Assembly (NCBI GenBank): GCA_015709575.1
Contig: CP054190.1
Span: 744,001-808,000, forward strand
Direction of reading: 5' to 3'
Origin: Planctomycetia bacterium
Lineage (GTDB): Bacteria > Planctomycetota > Phycisphaerae > UBA1845 > Fen-1342
DNA: 64,000 bases
Of the stretch, positions 45,583 through 57,406 are shown one piece after another. The translations under genes and the position numbers were made by a program. The notes under the pieces were generated by a model. It was not told the DNA's origin. It did no database searches and saw only the letters and a list, made by a program, of their open reading frames with translations. Positions within the stretch are counted from its first letter, which is position 1. Each line of letters opens with the position of its first letter.

Positions 45583-45905
45583 GTGATAAAAATCTCAAAA
45601 GAAACCGCCTGTGGGGGGTTGCAAGGCGGCGTGAATTTGGTAGATTGCTCGGCCCGACGCAGGGAGGCCCGGCAGGTAAGCGGGTTTGACCGGCGGCGGG
45701 GACGGCGGCCTTCGGGCGGCCGGATGGATCTCTGAAAAGTGAATAGGGAAGTACGCGTGGTATCATCACCATTAGCGAGTCAGCGCTGTTTGCGTCGGCG
45801 GCGGAGCATTGCCGTCGGGGCGGCAGCGGTTCTCTCGTGTATGAATCAGCCAAGCGAGAGTTGCATCTCGCGAGGTACGGCTTGACCGCAGCCATTTACG
45901 AAAGT
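45583..45905. other. Leader between tRNA-Ala and 23S rRNA
   Basis: About 320 bases of precursor RNA. It contains the left arm of the 23S processing stem (45743-45755) and GC-rich hairpins such as GGCCTTCGGGCGGCC near 45707. No gene or separate promoter is evident. Confidence 0.6.
45743..45755 (+). other. Left arm of the 23S rRNA processing stem
   Basis: ATAGGGAAGTACG is exactly complementary to CGTACTTCCCTAT at 48804-48816, so the two bracket the 23S gene. This is the layout of an RNase III processing stem. Confidence 0.75.
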
Positions 45906-48723
<2,818 letters not shown>

Positions 48724-48803
48724 ATTTTTGTAAATTGCTGCGATCCGCTCCCCCGAGCGGCTCGCACACCGAGCAAGCCGTATCAGGCTGATTGATGTCC
48801 CAC

Positions 48804-48816
48804 CGTACTTCCCTAT
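48804..48816 (+). other. Right arm of the 23S rRNA processing stem
   Basis: CGTACTTCCCTAT, exact reverse complement of 45743-45755. It lies between the 23S 3' end and 5S rRNA. Confidence 0.75.
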
Positions 48817-48881
48817 CCTTCTTATTCGTCTCGCATCCAGACTGGCGATGCCGGGCTTTCGCGCCCGCCGCCAGCACAAGT

Positions 48882-48993
48882 TTGCCGGTGACCATGCGTG
48901 TGGGGCAACACCTGATCCCTTTCCGAACTCAGTAGTTAAGCTCACACGGCCGATGGTAGTCCTGATCGGGCGAGAGTAGGTGATTGCCGGCTT
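48882..48993 (+). rRNA. rrf: 5S ribosomal RNA
   Basis: About 110 bases with conserved CCGAACTCAGTAGTTAAG and CCGATGGTAGT and CGAGAGTAGGTGATTGCCGG. Helix I is formed by GCCGGTGA near the 5' end and TTGCCGGC at the 3' end. The ends are approximate by two or three bases. It follows 23S by about 160 bases. Confidence 0.92.
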
Positions 48994-49365
48994 TTTTATC
49001 CGCGGCCCGTCGGTGGTAGATCCATCGGCGGGCCGTTTTCATTTTCCCGCATATGCGCAGCGCACCGCCGCGCGGCGGCGATCCGTTCAGACCGCGCGCC
49101 TGCCGGGTGCGGGCGCGCCGCGGGCCACGCCGCGTACACCCCTGTCGTAGCGATCTGGCCGCGCGTACCGGGGCTGGTGCCGATAGACACTGCTGCGGAC
49201 CCAGGGCGTTCTCGACTCGCTGCCGCGCGGTGTCGCGTTTCAGTGCCCGCCAATCTCCCCGACTCCGCCTGCCGACGCTATCATCCTGCACTTGCTTCGC
49301 GCGGACGCCGCAGCCTGCATGGTCGGCGCTCGGGCGGATCGAAACTGGAAGGAGTCTCTCCCCCC
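48994..49365. other. Intergenic region between 5S rRNA and sdhB
   Basis: About 370 bases: the rRNA terminator at 49003-49045, then GC-rich sequence without a recognised gene. A TATCAT at 49279-49284 is a possible -10 of sdhB but has no good -35. Confidence 0.5.
49003..49045 (+). terminator. Intrinsic terminator of the rRNA unit
   Basis: CGGCCCGTCGGTGG (49003-49016) pairs with CCATCGGCGGGCCG (49022-49035): fourteen pairs including two G-U, five-base loop, then TTTTCATTTT. Textbook Rho-independent terminator just after 5S. Confidence 0.93.
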
Positions 49366-50121
49366 ATGCCCGGTGCAACCCTGCGAATCTGGCGCGGCGA
49401 CAAGGACGGCGGGGATTTCGTCGAATACCGCTCGGACTACGAAGACGGCATGGTCGTCCTGGACGTTGTGCATAAGGTGCAAGCCGAGCAGGCCAACGAC
49501 CTGGCCGTCCGATGGAACTGCAAGGCCGGCAAGTGCGGCTCCTGTTCGGCCGAAATCAACGGTACGCCGCGGCTGATGTGCATGACGCGGATGGACACGC
49601 TTCCGACCGATCGGCCGATTTCGATCGAGCCGATGCAGGCCTTTCCGGTCATCCGCGACCTGGTGACGGACGTCTCGTGGAACTACCGCGTGAAGCGCCG
49701 CATCAAGCCCTTCACCCCGCGCAAGCCGGACGCGCCGGACGGCAGTTGGCGCATGCAGCAGGCCGACGTCGAGCGCGTCCAGGAGTTTCGCAAGTGCATC
49801 GAGTGCTTCCTGTGCCAGGACGTCTGCCACGTTCTGCGCGATCACCACAAGCATGATGAGTTCATCGGTCCGCGGTTCTTCGTGTACTCCGCCGCGCTGG
49901 AAATGCATCCGCTCGATACTGCCGACCGGCTCGAGGATCTGAAGCAGGCCGGCAGCATCGGCTACTGTAACATCACGAAGTGCTGCACGAAGGTCTGTCC
50001 CGAGCACATTCACATCACCGACAACGCCATCATCCCGCTCAAGGAGCGTGTCGTGGATGAGTACTACGACCCGCTGAAGAAGCTGGTGCGCCTCTTCATC
50101 CCGCGGCGAGCGGATCGGTAG
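49366..50121 (+). CDS. sdhB: Succinate dehydrogenase / fumarate reductase iron-sulfur subunit
   Basis: 251 residues from ATG 49366 (GGAAGGAG about eleven bases upstream). It carries electrons from the flavoprotein SdhA to quinone through three clusters, all with ligands present: 2Fe-2S C52, C57, C60, C72; 4Fe-4S C144, C147, C150 with C211; 3Fe-4S C154, C201, C207. No sdhA or sdhC lies in the window. The stop codon shares a base with the GTG start of the next gene (TAGTG), so the two are translationally coupled, an unusual partner for sdhB. Confidence 0.92.
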   Translation: MPGATLRIWRGDKDGGDFVEYRSDYEDGMVVLDVVHKVQAEQANDLAVRWNCKAGKCGSCSAEINGTPRLMCMTRMDTLPTDRPISIEPMQAFPVIRDLVTDVSWNYRVKRRIKPFTPRKPDAPDGSWRMQQADVERVQEFRKCIECFLCQDVCHVLRDHHKHDEFIGPRFFVYSAALEMHPLDTADRLEDLKQAGSIGYCNITKCCTKVCPEHIHITDNAIIPLKERVVDEYYDPLKKLVRLFIPRRADR

Positions 50122-52667
50122 TGGCCGTGGGCCTCGCGTCGTCTGCTGCTCCCGCCGCCAGTGCCCTGCCGCGCTTCCTGCTGCCGGCGATCTTCGTGTT
50201 TGCGCTGGCGGCGCTGGCGCTCGAAGTCGCGCTGACGCGCGTCTTCAGCGTCATGACGTTCCACCACTCGGTCTACCTGCTGATCGGCCTGGCCCTGCTC
50301 GGTTTCGGCGCCGCCGGCAGTGTGATCGCACTGCATCCGCGCTTCAGCGGGCCGCGCCTGCAGCCGGCCACGCTGGCGGATTGCGCGTGGCTTTTCGCGC
50401 TCTCGATCGTGGTCAGCTTTCTCGCCACGACCAAGACGCTCTTCGACGCCGAGGCCATCGCCACCCATCGCGACTTCTCGCAGTTCTTCGCCCTGCTGAT
50501 GCTGCTGCTCTGGACCGCGCTGCCGTTTTTCTTCGCGGGGCTGTGCATCGGCTATATCGTCAGCAAGGCCGGAGACGCGATCAACCGCATCTATTTCGCC
50601 GACCTGTTCGGCGCGGGGTGCGGGGCGCTGGGCGTGCTGCTGGGCATCAATTATCTCGGGGGGCCGGCGACCATCTTCGCCATCGCTGCGGCCGTCGCGC
50701 TGGTGGCGATCGGCCTGAGGCGTGTCGCGGCGCAACGCGTTCGCGCGCGCGACGTACTGACGTTGCTGGTCGCTGCGGGGCTGTGCGCGGCGACGCTCTA
50801 TCGCGATGCGGCCGTCCCGGTGCCGTTGCCGGCTTCAAAAATCGCTGATTACCGCGGCGAGGAATACCGCTGGCACGTCATCGCGCGGGTGGATGTGGTC
50901 GGTCCGGAGGTCAGCTATCCGAATTTCAGCGGGGCGCTGTCGCGCGCGTACGGGCCGGATCGTCCGCCGCTGTCGCACATGAAAATCTACCAGGACGGGC
51001 AGGCCTTCACCGGACTGGTGCGCCTGGAGGGCACGTCGCCGCGCGAGCTGGAAATCCTCGGCCACTACCTGCAGGGCGTCGGCTACGTCGCGCGCCCGCA
51101 GCCGAAGGTGCTGGTCATCGGCCCCGGCGGCGGAATCGATGTCGCCATCGCCCTGCATCACGGCGCAACGCACGTCACGGGCGTCGAGATCAACCCGCGC
51201 ACGATCGACTATGTTCGCGGCCCGCTCGATCGATTCGCGGGCGGACTCTACAACCGGCCGGACGTGGACATCGTCTGTGCCGAGGGGCGGCACTATCTCA
51301 CCTCGTCGGATGCGCGTTTTGACGTCATTCAGCTCAGCGGCGTGGACACGTTCACAGCCCTCTCCAGCGGCGCCACGGCGCTCTCGGAGACGTACCTTTA
51401 CACGATCGAGGCGCTGGAGGACTTTCTCGCACATCTCAATCCCGGCGGCATGGTCTCCTTCTCGCGGTGGCTGTTCTCGCCGGATCGCGAGACACTGCGC
51501 CTGGCCGTGACCGCGCGCGAAGCCCTGGAGCGGCGCGGCGTTGCGAACCCCGGCGCTTGCGTGATGATCGTCGCGGCGCCGGCGTGGTTCGACCGCTCAC
51601 CCTGGAGCGAGACGCTGATCAAGTCCGAGCCGTTCACGCGTGAGGAAGTGCAGCGCGTTCGGGAGTGGTGCGGGTCGCGGCGGTTCGACGTTCTCTACGA
51701 CCCGTTCGTGCCCTACGCGCCCGGCGGCGAATTTGACACGCTGGAGGCCACCGACAAGTACGAACCGGCGCTCGCGGCGCCGCTCTTTGATCGCGCGTTG
51801 CGCGCCCCGCGCGCCGAGCTCGAAGCGTTTGTCGCGAATTACACCTACAACATCCGTCCCTGTCCCGACGACGCGCCCTTCTTCTTCGACTACTACGGCT
51901 TCAAGAATCTTCGCAATCCGCTGAGCACCGGCAAGGGCGGCTTTCCGGTCACGCGCCTGCCGCTGGCCCACATCTTCATGCCGGCCTGCATGCTGATGGT
52001 GCTGGTGCTGGGCGCGTTGCTGATCATGCGTCCGCTGCGGAGTCACGCCGCCGGACTGCGTTCGCAGCCCGGTCGCCGCCGCATCCTGGCCTACTTCGCC
52101 GCGATCGGGCTGGCCTTCATCGCGGTCGAGATCATGATCCTGCAGAAGCTGATGGTCTTCCTCGGCGGTCCGGTGTATTCAATGGCGATCACGCTCTTTG
52201 CGATCCTGGTCTACTGCGGCGCCGGGGCTTTCCTCGCGAAGCGCTTCACGGCGCGCTCGCCGCGCGTCGGTGGAGCGGCGATTCTGCTGCTGCTATGCGC
52301 CGCCATTCCGTGCACGGCCTGGGTGCTGAACGAGGTGATCCCGGGGTTGTTGTGGATGAGTCACCCAGTGCGCTGCGCCGTGACGCTGGTGATCCTGCTG
52401 CCGATCGGCCTGCTGATGGGGATGCCCTTCCCAACCGGCGTCCGGGCGGCCGAGGGGCTGAACCCCCAACTGGTCCCGCTCGGCTGGAGCGTCAACGCCT
52501 TCGCGACGGTCTTCGGCTCGATCGGGTGCATCTTTGTCGCCCTGTCGAGCAGCTTTACGACAGTGCTCCATATCGGCGCCGCGATCTACGGCGTGGCTTT
52601 ACTGGCGCTGCTGCTATCACCGCCCCCGCGGCCGAGTCCTCCCGCCAATTCGGCGGTGGCGGCGTGA
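50121..52667 (+). CDS. Membrane protein with embedded spermidine-synthase-like domain
   Basis: 848 residues, GTG start overlapping the sdhB stop. Order: about six membrane segments at 15-230 (LLPAIFVFALAALALEVALTRVFSVMTFHHSVYLLIG), then a soluble methyltransferase-fold domain at about 240-610 (KVLVIGPGGGIDVAIAL motif I, VTGVEINPRTIDYV strand 2, FDVIQLSGVDTF, LNPGGMVSFSRW), then about six more membrane segments to the end (IGLAFIAVEIMILQKLMVFLGGPVYSMAIT). The acidic residue of strand 2 (E in VEIN) is kept. The function is unknown; polyamine synthesis is doubtful. It differs in domain order from 12788-15205. Confidence 0.82.
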   Translation: MAVGLASSAAPAASALPRFLLPAIFVFALAALALEVALTRVFSVMTFHHSVYLLIGLALLGFGAAGSVIALHPRFSGPRLQPATLADCAWLFALSIVVSFLATTKTLFDAEAIATHRDFSQFFALLMLLLWTALPFFFAGLCIGYIVSKAGDAINRIYFADLFGAGCGALGVLLGINYLGGPATIFAIAAAVALVAIGLRRVAAQRVRARDVLTLLVAAGLCAATLYRDAAVPVPLPASKIADYRGEEYRWHVIARVDVVGPEVSYPNFSGALSRAYGPDRPPLSHMKIYQDGQAFTGLVRLEGTSPRELEILGHYLQGVGYVARPQPKVLVIGPGGGIDVAIALHHGATHVTGVEINPRTIDYVRGPLDRFAGGLYNRPDVDIVCAEGRHYLTSSDARFDVIQLSGVDTFTALSSGATALSETYLYTIEALEDFLAHLNPGGMVSFSRWLFSPDRETLRLAVTAREALERRGVANPGACVMIVAAPAWFDRSPWSETLIKSEPFTREEVQRVREWCGSRRFDVLYDPFVPYAPGGEFDTLEATDKYEPALAAPLFDRALRAPRAELEAFVANYTYNIRPCPDDAPFFFDYYGFKNLRNPLSTGKGGFPVTRLPLAHIFMPACMLMVLVLGALLIMRPLRSHAAGLRSQPGRRRILAYFAAIGLAFIAVEIMILQKLMVFLGGPVYSMAITLFAILVYCGAGAFLAKRFTARSPRVGGAAILLLLCAAIPCTAWVLNEVIPGLLWMSHPVRCAVTLVILLPIGLLMGMPFPTGVRAAEGLNPQLVPLGWSVNAFATVFGSIGCIFVALSSSFTTVLHIGAAIYGVALLALLLSPPPRPSPPANSAVAA

Positions 52668-52954
52668 GGCTTTCGGAACCGCACACGGCGTGGCTGCGCA
52701 ACGGCGTCACTCGTATGGCCATGACCCGTGATCGCCGCGCCCTCGACCGTGCCGCGGCGCGGCTCCCTTCAACGCCGGCGTGCGCAGCGGTAGACTATGG
52801 GACGCGCGGTGGCGGTTTCGGCGTGGACGGAAGCGGCCGCGCTACGTCGCCGATGGAGTACTCGGCCGGAGCCGTTAGCGCCGATCCGGGAATCGGGCGG
52901 TGTGGCCGGCAGTTTGGCACGAGTTGACTGGGGTCCGACTTGGCGAGTGCGGCA

Positions 52955-53305
52955 ATGAACCTGAAGTCGTACGAGGGGCAGGCGCGGCTGAGCGTGATCC
53001 TGGCCATCGTGGGGGCCTGCGCGGCGCTGGGTGCGGCGTTCTTCATGCTGTCGGCGCTGGATGCGTCCAACCTCGAGATCAACCTGCGGGCGGGCGGGCG
53101 GCGCTTCCTGGGCATCATGGCCGGCATCGGCGTGGGATTCCTGGCGGGTGTCATCGGGTTCTTCATGGGGCTGAGCGGCGCGGGCGAGAAGCGCAATAAG
53201 GCGTCCTCGCTTTCCTGGATGGGGTTTTTTCTCAGCGCCGGCGTGCTGGCGGCGGTGCTCTGCCTTGGCGTGTTCTTTTTCTTCACCAAGAATTTCGTCG
53301 GCTAG
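52955..53305 (+). CDS. Small three-span membrane protein, unknown
   Basis: 116 residues from ATG 52955; a TTG at 52940 gives five more residues. Three hydrophobic segments: LSVILAIVGACAALGAAFFMLSA, FLGIMAGIGVGFLAGVIGFFMGL and MGFFLSAGVLAAVLCLGVFFFF. A short charged loop GAGEKRNKASS separates the last two. I do not recognise the family. It precedes rsfS by 79 bases and may be cotranscribed. Confidence 0.65.
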   Translation: MNLKSYEGQARLSVILAIVGACAALGAAFFMLSALDASNLEINLRAGGRRFLGIMAGIGVGFLAGVIGFFMGLSGAGEKRNKASSLSWMGFFLSAGVLAAVLCLGVFFFFTKNFVG

Positions 53306-53384
53306 GCGCGCGGTTTCGTTGCGCGGCGCCTGGGCGCGCCGCGGATCGGCCGAATGACGCGCTCCGGCCGGCTCAATCGGCGGC

Positions 53385-53831
53385 ATGATGTCAGATGAGT
53401 CCCCTCAAGTGAACGTCCCTGCGGAGTTGCTGCCCGGCGCGTCGCGCCCCGCGGAGCATGCCGAAGTGACCGCCAACGCCGCCGAGTTGGATGCGCAGGC
53501 GTTTGCGATTCAGGCGGCACGAATCGCCGCCGAAACGCGCTGCGATGACGTCGTCGTGATTGATCTTCGCGGGCTGTCCGGCGTGGCGGATTTTTTCGTG
53601 CTGGGAACCGGCACGTCGGATCGTCAGATGCGCGCGACGCTTGAGAAAATCGCCGAATCGGCCCGCGGAGTGAAGCGCCGACCGTTCCGGTCATCCAGCG
53701 CCGACCCCACCTGGACGCTGGCCGATTACGTGGACGTGATCGTTCACCTGTTCGACAGCCAGCACCGCGCCTATTACGACCTGGACTCGCTTTGGGGCGA
53801 TGCGCCGCGCGTGGCCTGGCAGCCCGAATAG
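53385..53831 (+). CDS. rsfS: Ribosomal silencing factor RsfS
   Basis: 148 residues (two ATG codons in a row at 53385 and 53388). The DUF143 core is clear: ALQAARIA-like FAIQAARIAAETRCDDVVVIDLRGLSGVADFFVLGTGTSDRQMRA, then WTLADYVDVIVHLFDSQHRAYYDLDSLWGDA. RsfS binds uL14 and blocks subunit joining in starvation. An N-terminal extension of about 35 residues is not conserved. No nadD neighbour, unlike many bacteria. Confidence 0.93.
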   Translation: MMSDESPQVNVPAELLPGASRPAEHAEVTANAAELDAQAFAIQAARIAAETRCDDVVVIDLRGLSGVADFFVLGTGTSDRQMRATLEKIAESARGVKRRPFRSSSADPTWTLADYVDVIVHLFDSQHRAYYDLDSLWGDAPRVAWQPE

Positions 53832-53895
53832 CCCTCCCTGCCGCCCCCGAGCGCGACCACGCGCCGCCCAGCACGCCGCGGTGCGGGCGAGGCGT

Positions 53896-54471
53896 CTACG
53901 GCTGAGTCGCCGGTGTTGGCGCGAACTCGTTCCGAAGCGCTTCCAGGATCACGCGCTCCATCGCCGCATCACGCCCAACGCGCGTCCAGATTTCGCCGCG
54001 CGGGCCCGCCTCCCACGAAGGCTCGGTCGTCGGGGCGTCGCCCAAGCGCCCCTCGTGCATGCCCATCACGGACGATTGCACCTGGCCGCGCTGCGTATCT
54101 CGCCGCTCAACGTCCACGCGCACGCGTGCGATCACGGAGCTGCCGCTGCGATGGACCAGCAGCGAGCATGTGCGGCGCAGCGTCGAAGCCCCGCCGACAA
54201 GCTCGCGCGGAGCGCCGGTTTCGCGGGTGGCCGTCATCTCCGCGGGGCTGCTGCGGATTTCGCCGCGCGCGCGGTTGATTGAGGCGGACCCGAGTTCGCG
54301 CGCCACGATCCGGGACGCACTCGCCAGCACTACCCCTTCATCGTCGGCGTCAATCGCGCGGGATAGATATCCCTCCGTTGGCGGGCGGCCCGCACACCCG
54401 GACAGCGCTAGCGCGACGAGGGTCAGGAGCAGCCAAGTGTCGGCAGGTTGCAGTCGCACGGCGAGGTCCAC
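53896..54471 (-). CDS. Small lipoprotein, unknown
   Basis: 191 residues with a clear lipoprotein signal: TWLLLTLVALALSGC, lipobox LSGC with Cys26. The rest is Arg/Glu/Ser-rich with GASTLRRTCSLLVHRSGSSVIARVRVDVERRD, a beta-hairpin-like stretch. A C-terminal segment reads RDAAMERVILEALRNEFAPTP. It is probably an envelope component. Convergent with rsfS, 64 bases apart, and 76 bases downstream of the repeat protein on the same strand. Confidence 0.7.
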   Translation of the reverse strand: MDLAVRLQPADTWLLLTLVALALSGCAGRPPTEGYLSRAIDADDEGVVLASASRIVARELGSASINRARGEIRSSPAEMTATRETGAPRELVGGASTLRRTCSLLVHRSGSSVIARVRVDVERRDTQRGQVQSSVMGMHEGRLGDAPTTEPSWEAGPRGEIWTRVGRDAAMERVILEALRNEFAPTPATQP

Positions 54472-54547
54472 AATGCGGGGTTACGTTTTTCACACGCCCA
54501 ACTCGCGTCGGCATTCATCGCTGGCCGCACCGATCGGGCGGACCGGT

Positions 54548-57100
54548 TCAGGGATTCGACTTCGCCGCACCCGGCGGCGGAATGTCCAGGTCCGGGTCGC
54601 CGGAGGGCGTCTGCGGCTTCGAGCGCGCCGGCTGCGTGGTTGCCGCACGTCGCGGCGGCGCGCCGGGCTCGGCGGCCGACGGCGGCGGAAGGGCGACAGC
54701 GGTAGTCGGGGTTGTGCCGGGCGGCACGGGGCGCATCAGACCCGCATCCGGGTCGGCCTCCGAGTCGGGGATCCACGGCGCGCTCAGGCGGCGCAGGTCG
54801 GCGGCTTCCTGCGCCGCGGCCTGCGGCGCAACGCGCATCGGCGTTCCCGGCAACAGCGTCGCCACGGAGCGCGGGCGGTCGATGTCCAGCGTCGGCGCAG
54901 GAATCACCACCGCGGCGCGCGGCTGGGTCTCTGCGTGCAATCGCTGCGTCAACGGAAGATAGTCCGGTCGCACGGTGGCCGCCGGTCTTTCGCTGAGTTC
55001 AGGGTCGTACAGGTCGTGGGTCGTGGCACCCAGGGGGTGCGCCCCACCTCCGCCGCCAGGCGACGGCGGCGCGCCGATCGGTCGCGGTTCGGGCGCGACG
55101 GGCAATCGTTGCTCGAGCGGCGCCGGCGGAACATCGTGTACGGAGCGCGGTCGCTCGCCGGGAAGCGGCATGGCGACGGATGAACCGACCGCCTCGCGCG
55201 GCAGCGGCAGCGCCCCGTTGTTGACGGGCCGCGGGTCGAAGTTCGCCGCAGCGCCGCCGGCAGGCGTGCCCCGTGCATCGGAAGGCGCCGGCGATTCGCT
55301 CATGCGGCCCGGTGGCGGTGCTGCGCGATCGAGCGCCGGCGGCGCCGGCTCGGTCGCGGGCAGCGTGCGAATCGAATCAGCCGGCGCGACCCGCGGCGCG
55401 GCGGGACGATCCATCGCTGAGGCAGGGCGGCGCCCCGGCGACTGCAAGCCGCGCGGCAGCGGCGGGCGCGCCTCGCCTCGCAGCATTCGCGGGTAATCGG
55501 CCAGGATGCTGCTGGGCGCGGCGGTCGAGGCGGCTTTCTCCAGGTGCGCCATGCCGCTGTCATGCATCCCGGCGTGATACTCCAGGTAGCCCAGCAGGAA
55601 GCGCAAGCGCGGCTCCTCCTGCTCGCGCAGCCGGTCCAGGATGTCCGCGCGACGAATGTCCACGATTTCCCCATCGCCGAGCAGCGCTTGCAGGTCGATG
55701 TTGAACTTCGCCAGTTCGGGATAGCGCTCCAGCCCCGCAATGATTGCCACCGCGGCGGACAGGTACTCGCCCGCGGCCAGCAGCGCGTGCCCCTTGCCCA
55801 GCAGCGGCAGCGGGTTGTTCGGCTCCAGCGATCGCGCCGCCTCGAAGCGACCGGCCGCGTCATAGAACTGCCCGATGTGCATCAGCGATTCGGCCTTGAG
55901 CAGCTCGTTGTTCAGCATCGACGGGCCGCCACCGACGAACGACCGCATCGGGGCGCGCACCATTCGGGAGACAAAATCGGCCGATTCAAGCTGCGCGATC
56001 TCCAGTTGCTGCGCGGCAACCGCGGGATTGTCGCGCAGCGACGTCCGCATGTCGTCGAACCACCGCGCACCCGGGTCGGCGTCCAGCGCTAGCGCCAGGC
56101 GCATGTCCGTGAAGGTGTCGTAGCCCGGCAGCAGGCTCGGGTCCGCCGCCACCGGCGCGCGCGGCAGCGGTTCCGCGTGCATGGTCGGACGACCGGCGCT
56201 GCGTACCGTCGGCGGGCGCTCGAAGTCTGCGGGCGACGGCGGGGTTTGCGACGGGTTGACCGGCCGCGCCGCGCTGGCGCCCGCAGCCGAGACGTCCAGC
56301 GGCGTACCCAGCGGAGCGGATCCCGGCGGGCGCATGCTCTCCGGCGTGCGAAACGCGGTGGCCGGACGCACCGCATCCGCCATCGCCGCGCGCGGGTCCA
56401 CGACCGTTGAACCGGCGATTCGCTCGTCGGCCGCGTTTAGCGGCGACGGGACACCCGCCGGGCGCATGCCGAACAGAGAAGTCCCACCCTGCCAGCGATA
56501 GACCGGCCGGCCGACATTCAGAGACGGATTCGATTGCGTGTCGATCCGCCAATCGAGCCGCGTGTCCGTCGGCGGCCCGCCAATCGTCCCCTGCGGGGCA
56601 ATCGCCTGAATGGGCGTCCCCAGCGGCTGGGCGCGCAGGCGGGCCGCGTCCGGTACCGTCACAGCCGGATCGTGGTAGGGCTGTCGGCCGGCCGTCACCG
56701 GGGCCAGGCGGGCGTCGTAGTATCCGCCGTCGTAGCCGGCTCCGCGCGGGGCGTAGGCGTCATACGCGGCGACCGAATCGCGCCGGAACGGGGCCAGCGC
56801 CGCGGATCCGAGCGGCGCTCGGAACGCGGTTGCGCTGGGAATCGGCGAGTAGCTGCGCAGCGACTGGCCGTACCGGGCGTTCCCAACCGCCTGGTAGTTG
56901 CCTGGCAGGTTCGGCGTGACGCCGGAGCGCGGCGTGTTCACCCGCGATCCGCCGACCTGCGGATTGGCGTCGAACATCCGCCCGTCCTGCTGGACGGAGT
57001 GCTGTGCGAGCGCGACGGCACAGGCCGCCAGAATGGTGACCGCGCCCGTCACCTGCCGGCAGACCCCGAGCGTCCGCAGATGACCGTTGGCAGTGAACAT
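54548..57100 (-). CDS. Large proline-rich protein with a central helical repeat region
   Basis: 850 residues. ATG 57100 chosen because GAGGAGGT lies seven bases upstream. An N-terminal hydrophobic stretch (QVTGAVTILAACAVALA) is a likely signal peptide. Residues 40-330 and 560-850 are Pro/Ala/Arg-rich and low complexity. A folded region at about 335-540 has TPR-like pairs: LLKAESLMHIGQFYDAAGRFEAARSLEPNNPLPLLGKGHALLAAGEYLSAAVAIIAGLERYPE. The final segment contains DLDIPPPGAAKSNP. Exported scaffold or peptidoglycan-associated role is a guess. A perfect TATAAT on its strand (57162-57157) lies 57 bases upstream of the start. Confidence 0.6.
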   Translation of the reverse strand: MFTANGHLRTLGVCRQVTGAVTILAACAVALAQHSVQQDGRMFDANPQVGGSRVNTPRSGVTPNLPGNYQAVGNARYGQSLRSYSPIPSATAFRAPLGSAALAPFRRDSVAAYDAYAPRGAGYDGGYYDARLAPVTAGRQPYHDPAVTVPDAARLRAQPLGTPIQAIAPQGTIGGPPTDTRLDWRIDTQSNPSLNVGRPVYRWQGGTSLFGMRPAGVPSPLNAADERIAGSTVVDPRAAMADAVRPATAFRTPESMRPPGSAPLGTPLDVSAAGASAARPVNPSQTPPSPADFERPPTVRSAGRPTMHAEPLPRAPVAADPSLLPGYDTFTDMRLALALDADPGARWFDDMRTSLRDNPAVAAQQLEIAQLESADFVSRMVRAPMRSFVGGGPSMLNNELLKAESLMHIGQFYDAAGRFEAARSLEPNNPLPLLGKGHALLAAGEYLSAAVAIIAGLERYPELAKFNIDLQALLGDGEIVDIRRADILDRLREQEEPRLRFLLGYLEYHAGMHDSGMAHLEKAASTAAPSSILADYPRMLRGEARPPLPRGLQSPGRRPASAMDRPAAPRVAPADSIRTLPATEPAPPALDRAAPPPGRMSESPAPSDARGTPAGGAAANFDPRPVNNGALPLPREAVGSSVAMPLPGERPRSVHDVPPAPLEQRLPVAPEPRPIGAPPSPGGGGGAHPLGATTHDLYDPELSERPAATVRPDYLPLTQRLHAETQPRAAVVIPAPTLDIDRPRSVATLLPGTPMRVAPQAAAQEAADLRRLSAPWIPDSEADPDAGLMRPVPPGTTPTTAVALPPPSAAEPGAPPRRAATTQPARSKPQTPSGDPDLDIPPPGAAKSNP

Positions 57101-57406
57101 TTGACCCACCTCCTCGTCACAGCGTGCAATCCGCGCACCGAAGCGTATCCCTATGGATTATAGGTCGGCAGACGCGACTCGCCGAGCGGAGCGGGCGGCG
57201 GGGTTTTGCCGGCGGCTGGCGGAAAAACTGCGATTGTGCGCGGTTTCGGGAGACAAAAATCGCGAAGCGGCAATCGGCTGCGCCCCTCGGTTTGGACGAC
57301 CGGCACGGTCGGCGGTATCTTACCGCCCCGCGAGCCGTAGGCGCGGCGCTTCCCCGTGTCCTGAGATTTGTTCGCCAGAAGCGCGACGCGCGTCGCATCG
57401 GAGATA
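57101..57406. other. Divergent spacer
   Basis: About 305 bases between the repeat protein and the hydrolase. It holds the minus-strand -10-like TATAAT at 57162-57157, the ribosome site of the repeat protein, and a hairpin GGCGGTA-TCT-TACCGCC at 57311-57327. No gene. Confidence 0.5.
57157..57162 (-). promoter_or_regulatory. Putative -10 element of the repeat-protein gene
   Basis: A perfect TATAAT on the minus strand, giving a leader of about 50 bases. No clear -35 is seen at 16-18 bases, as for glmS. Confidence 0.45.
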
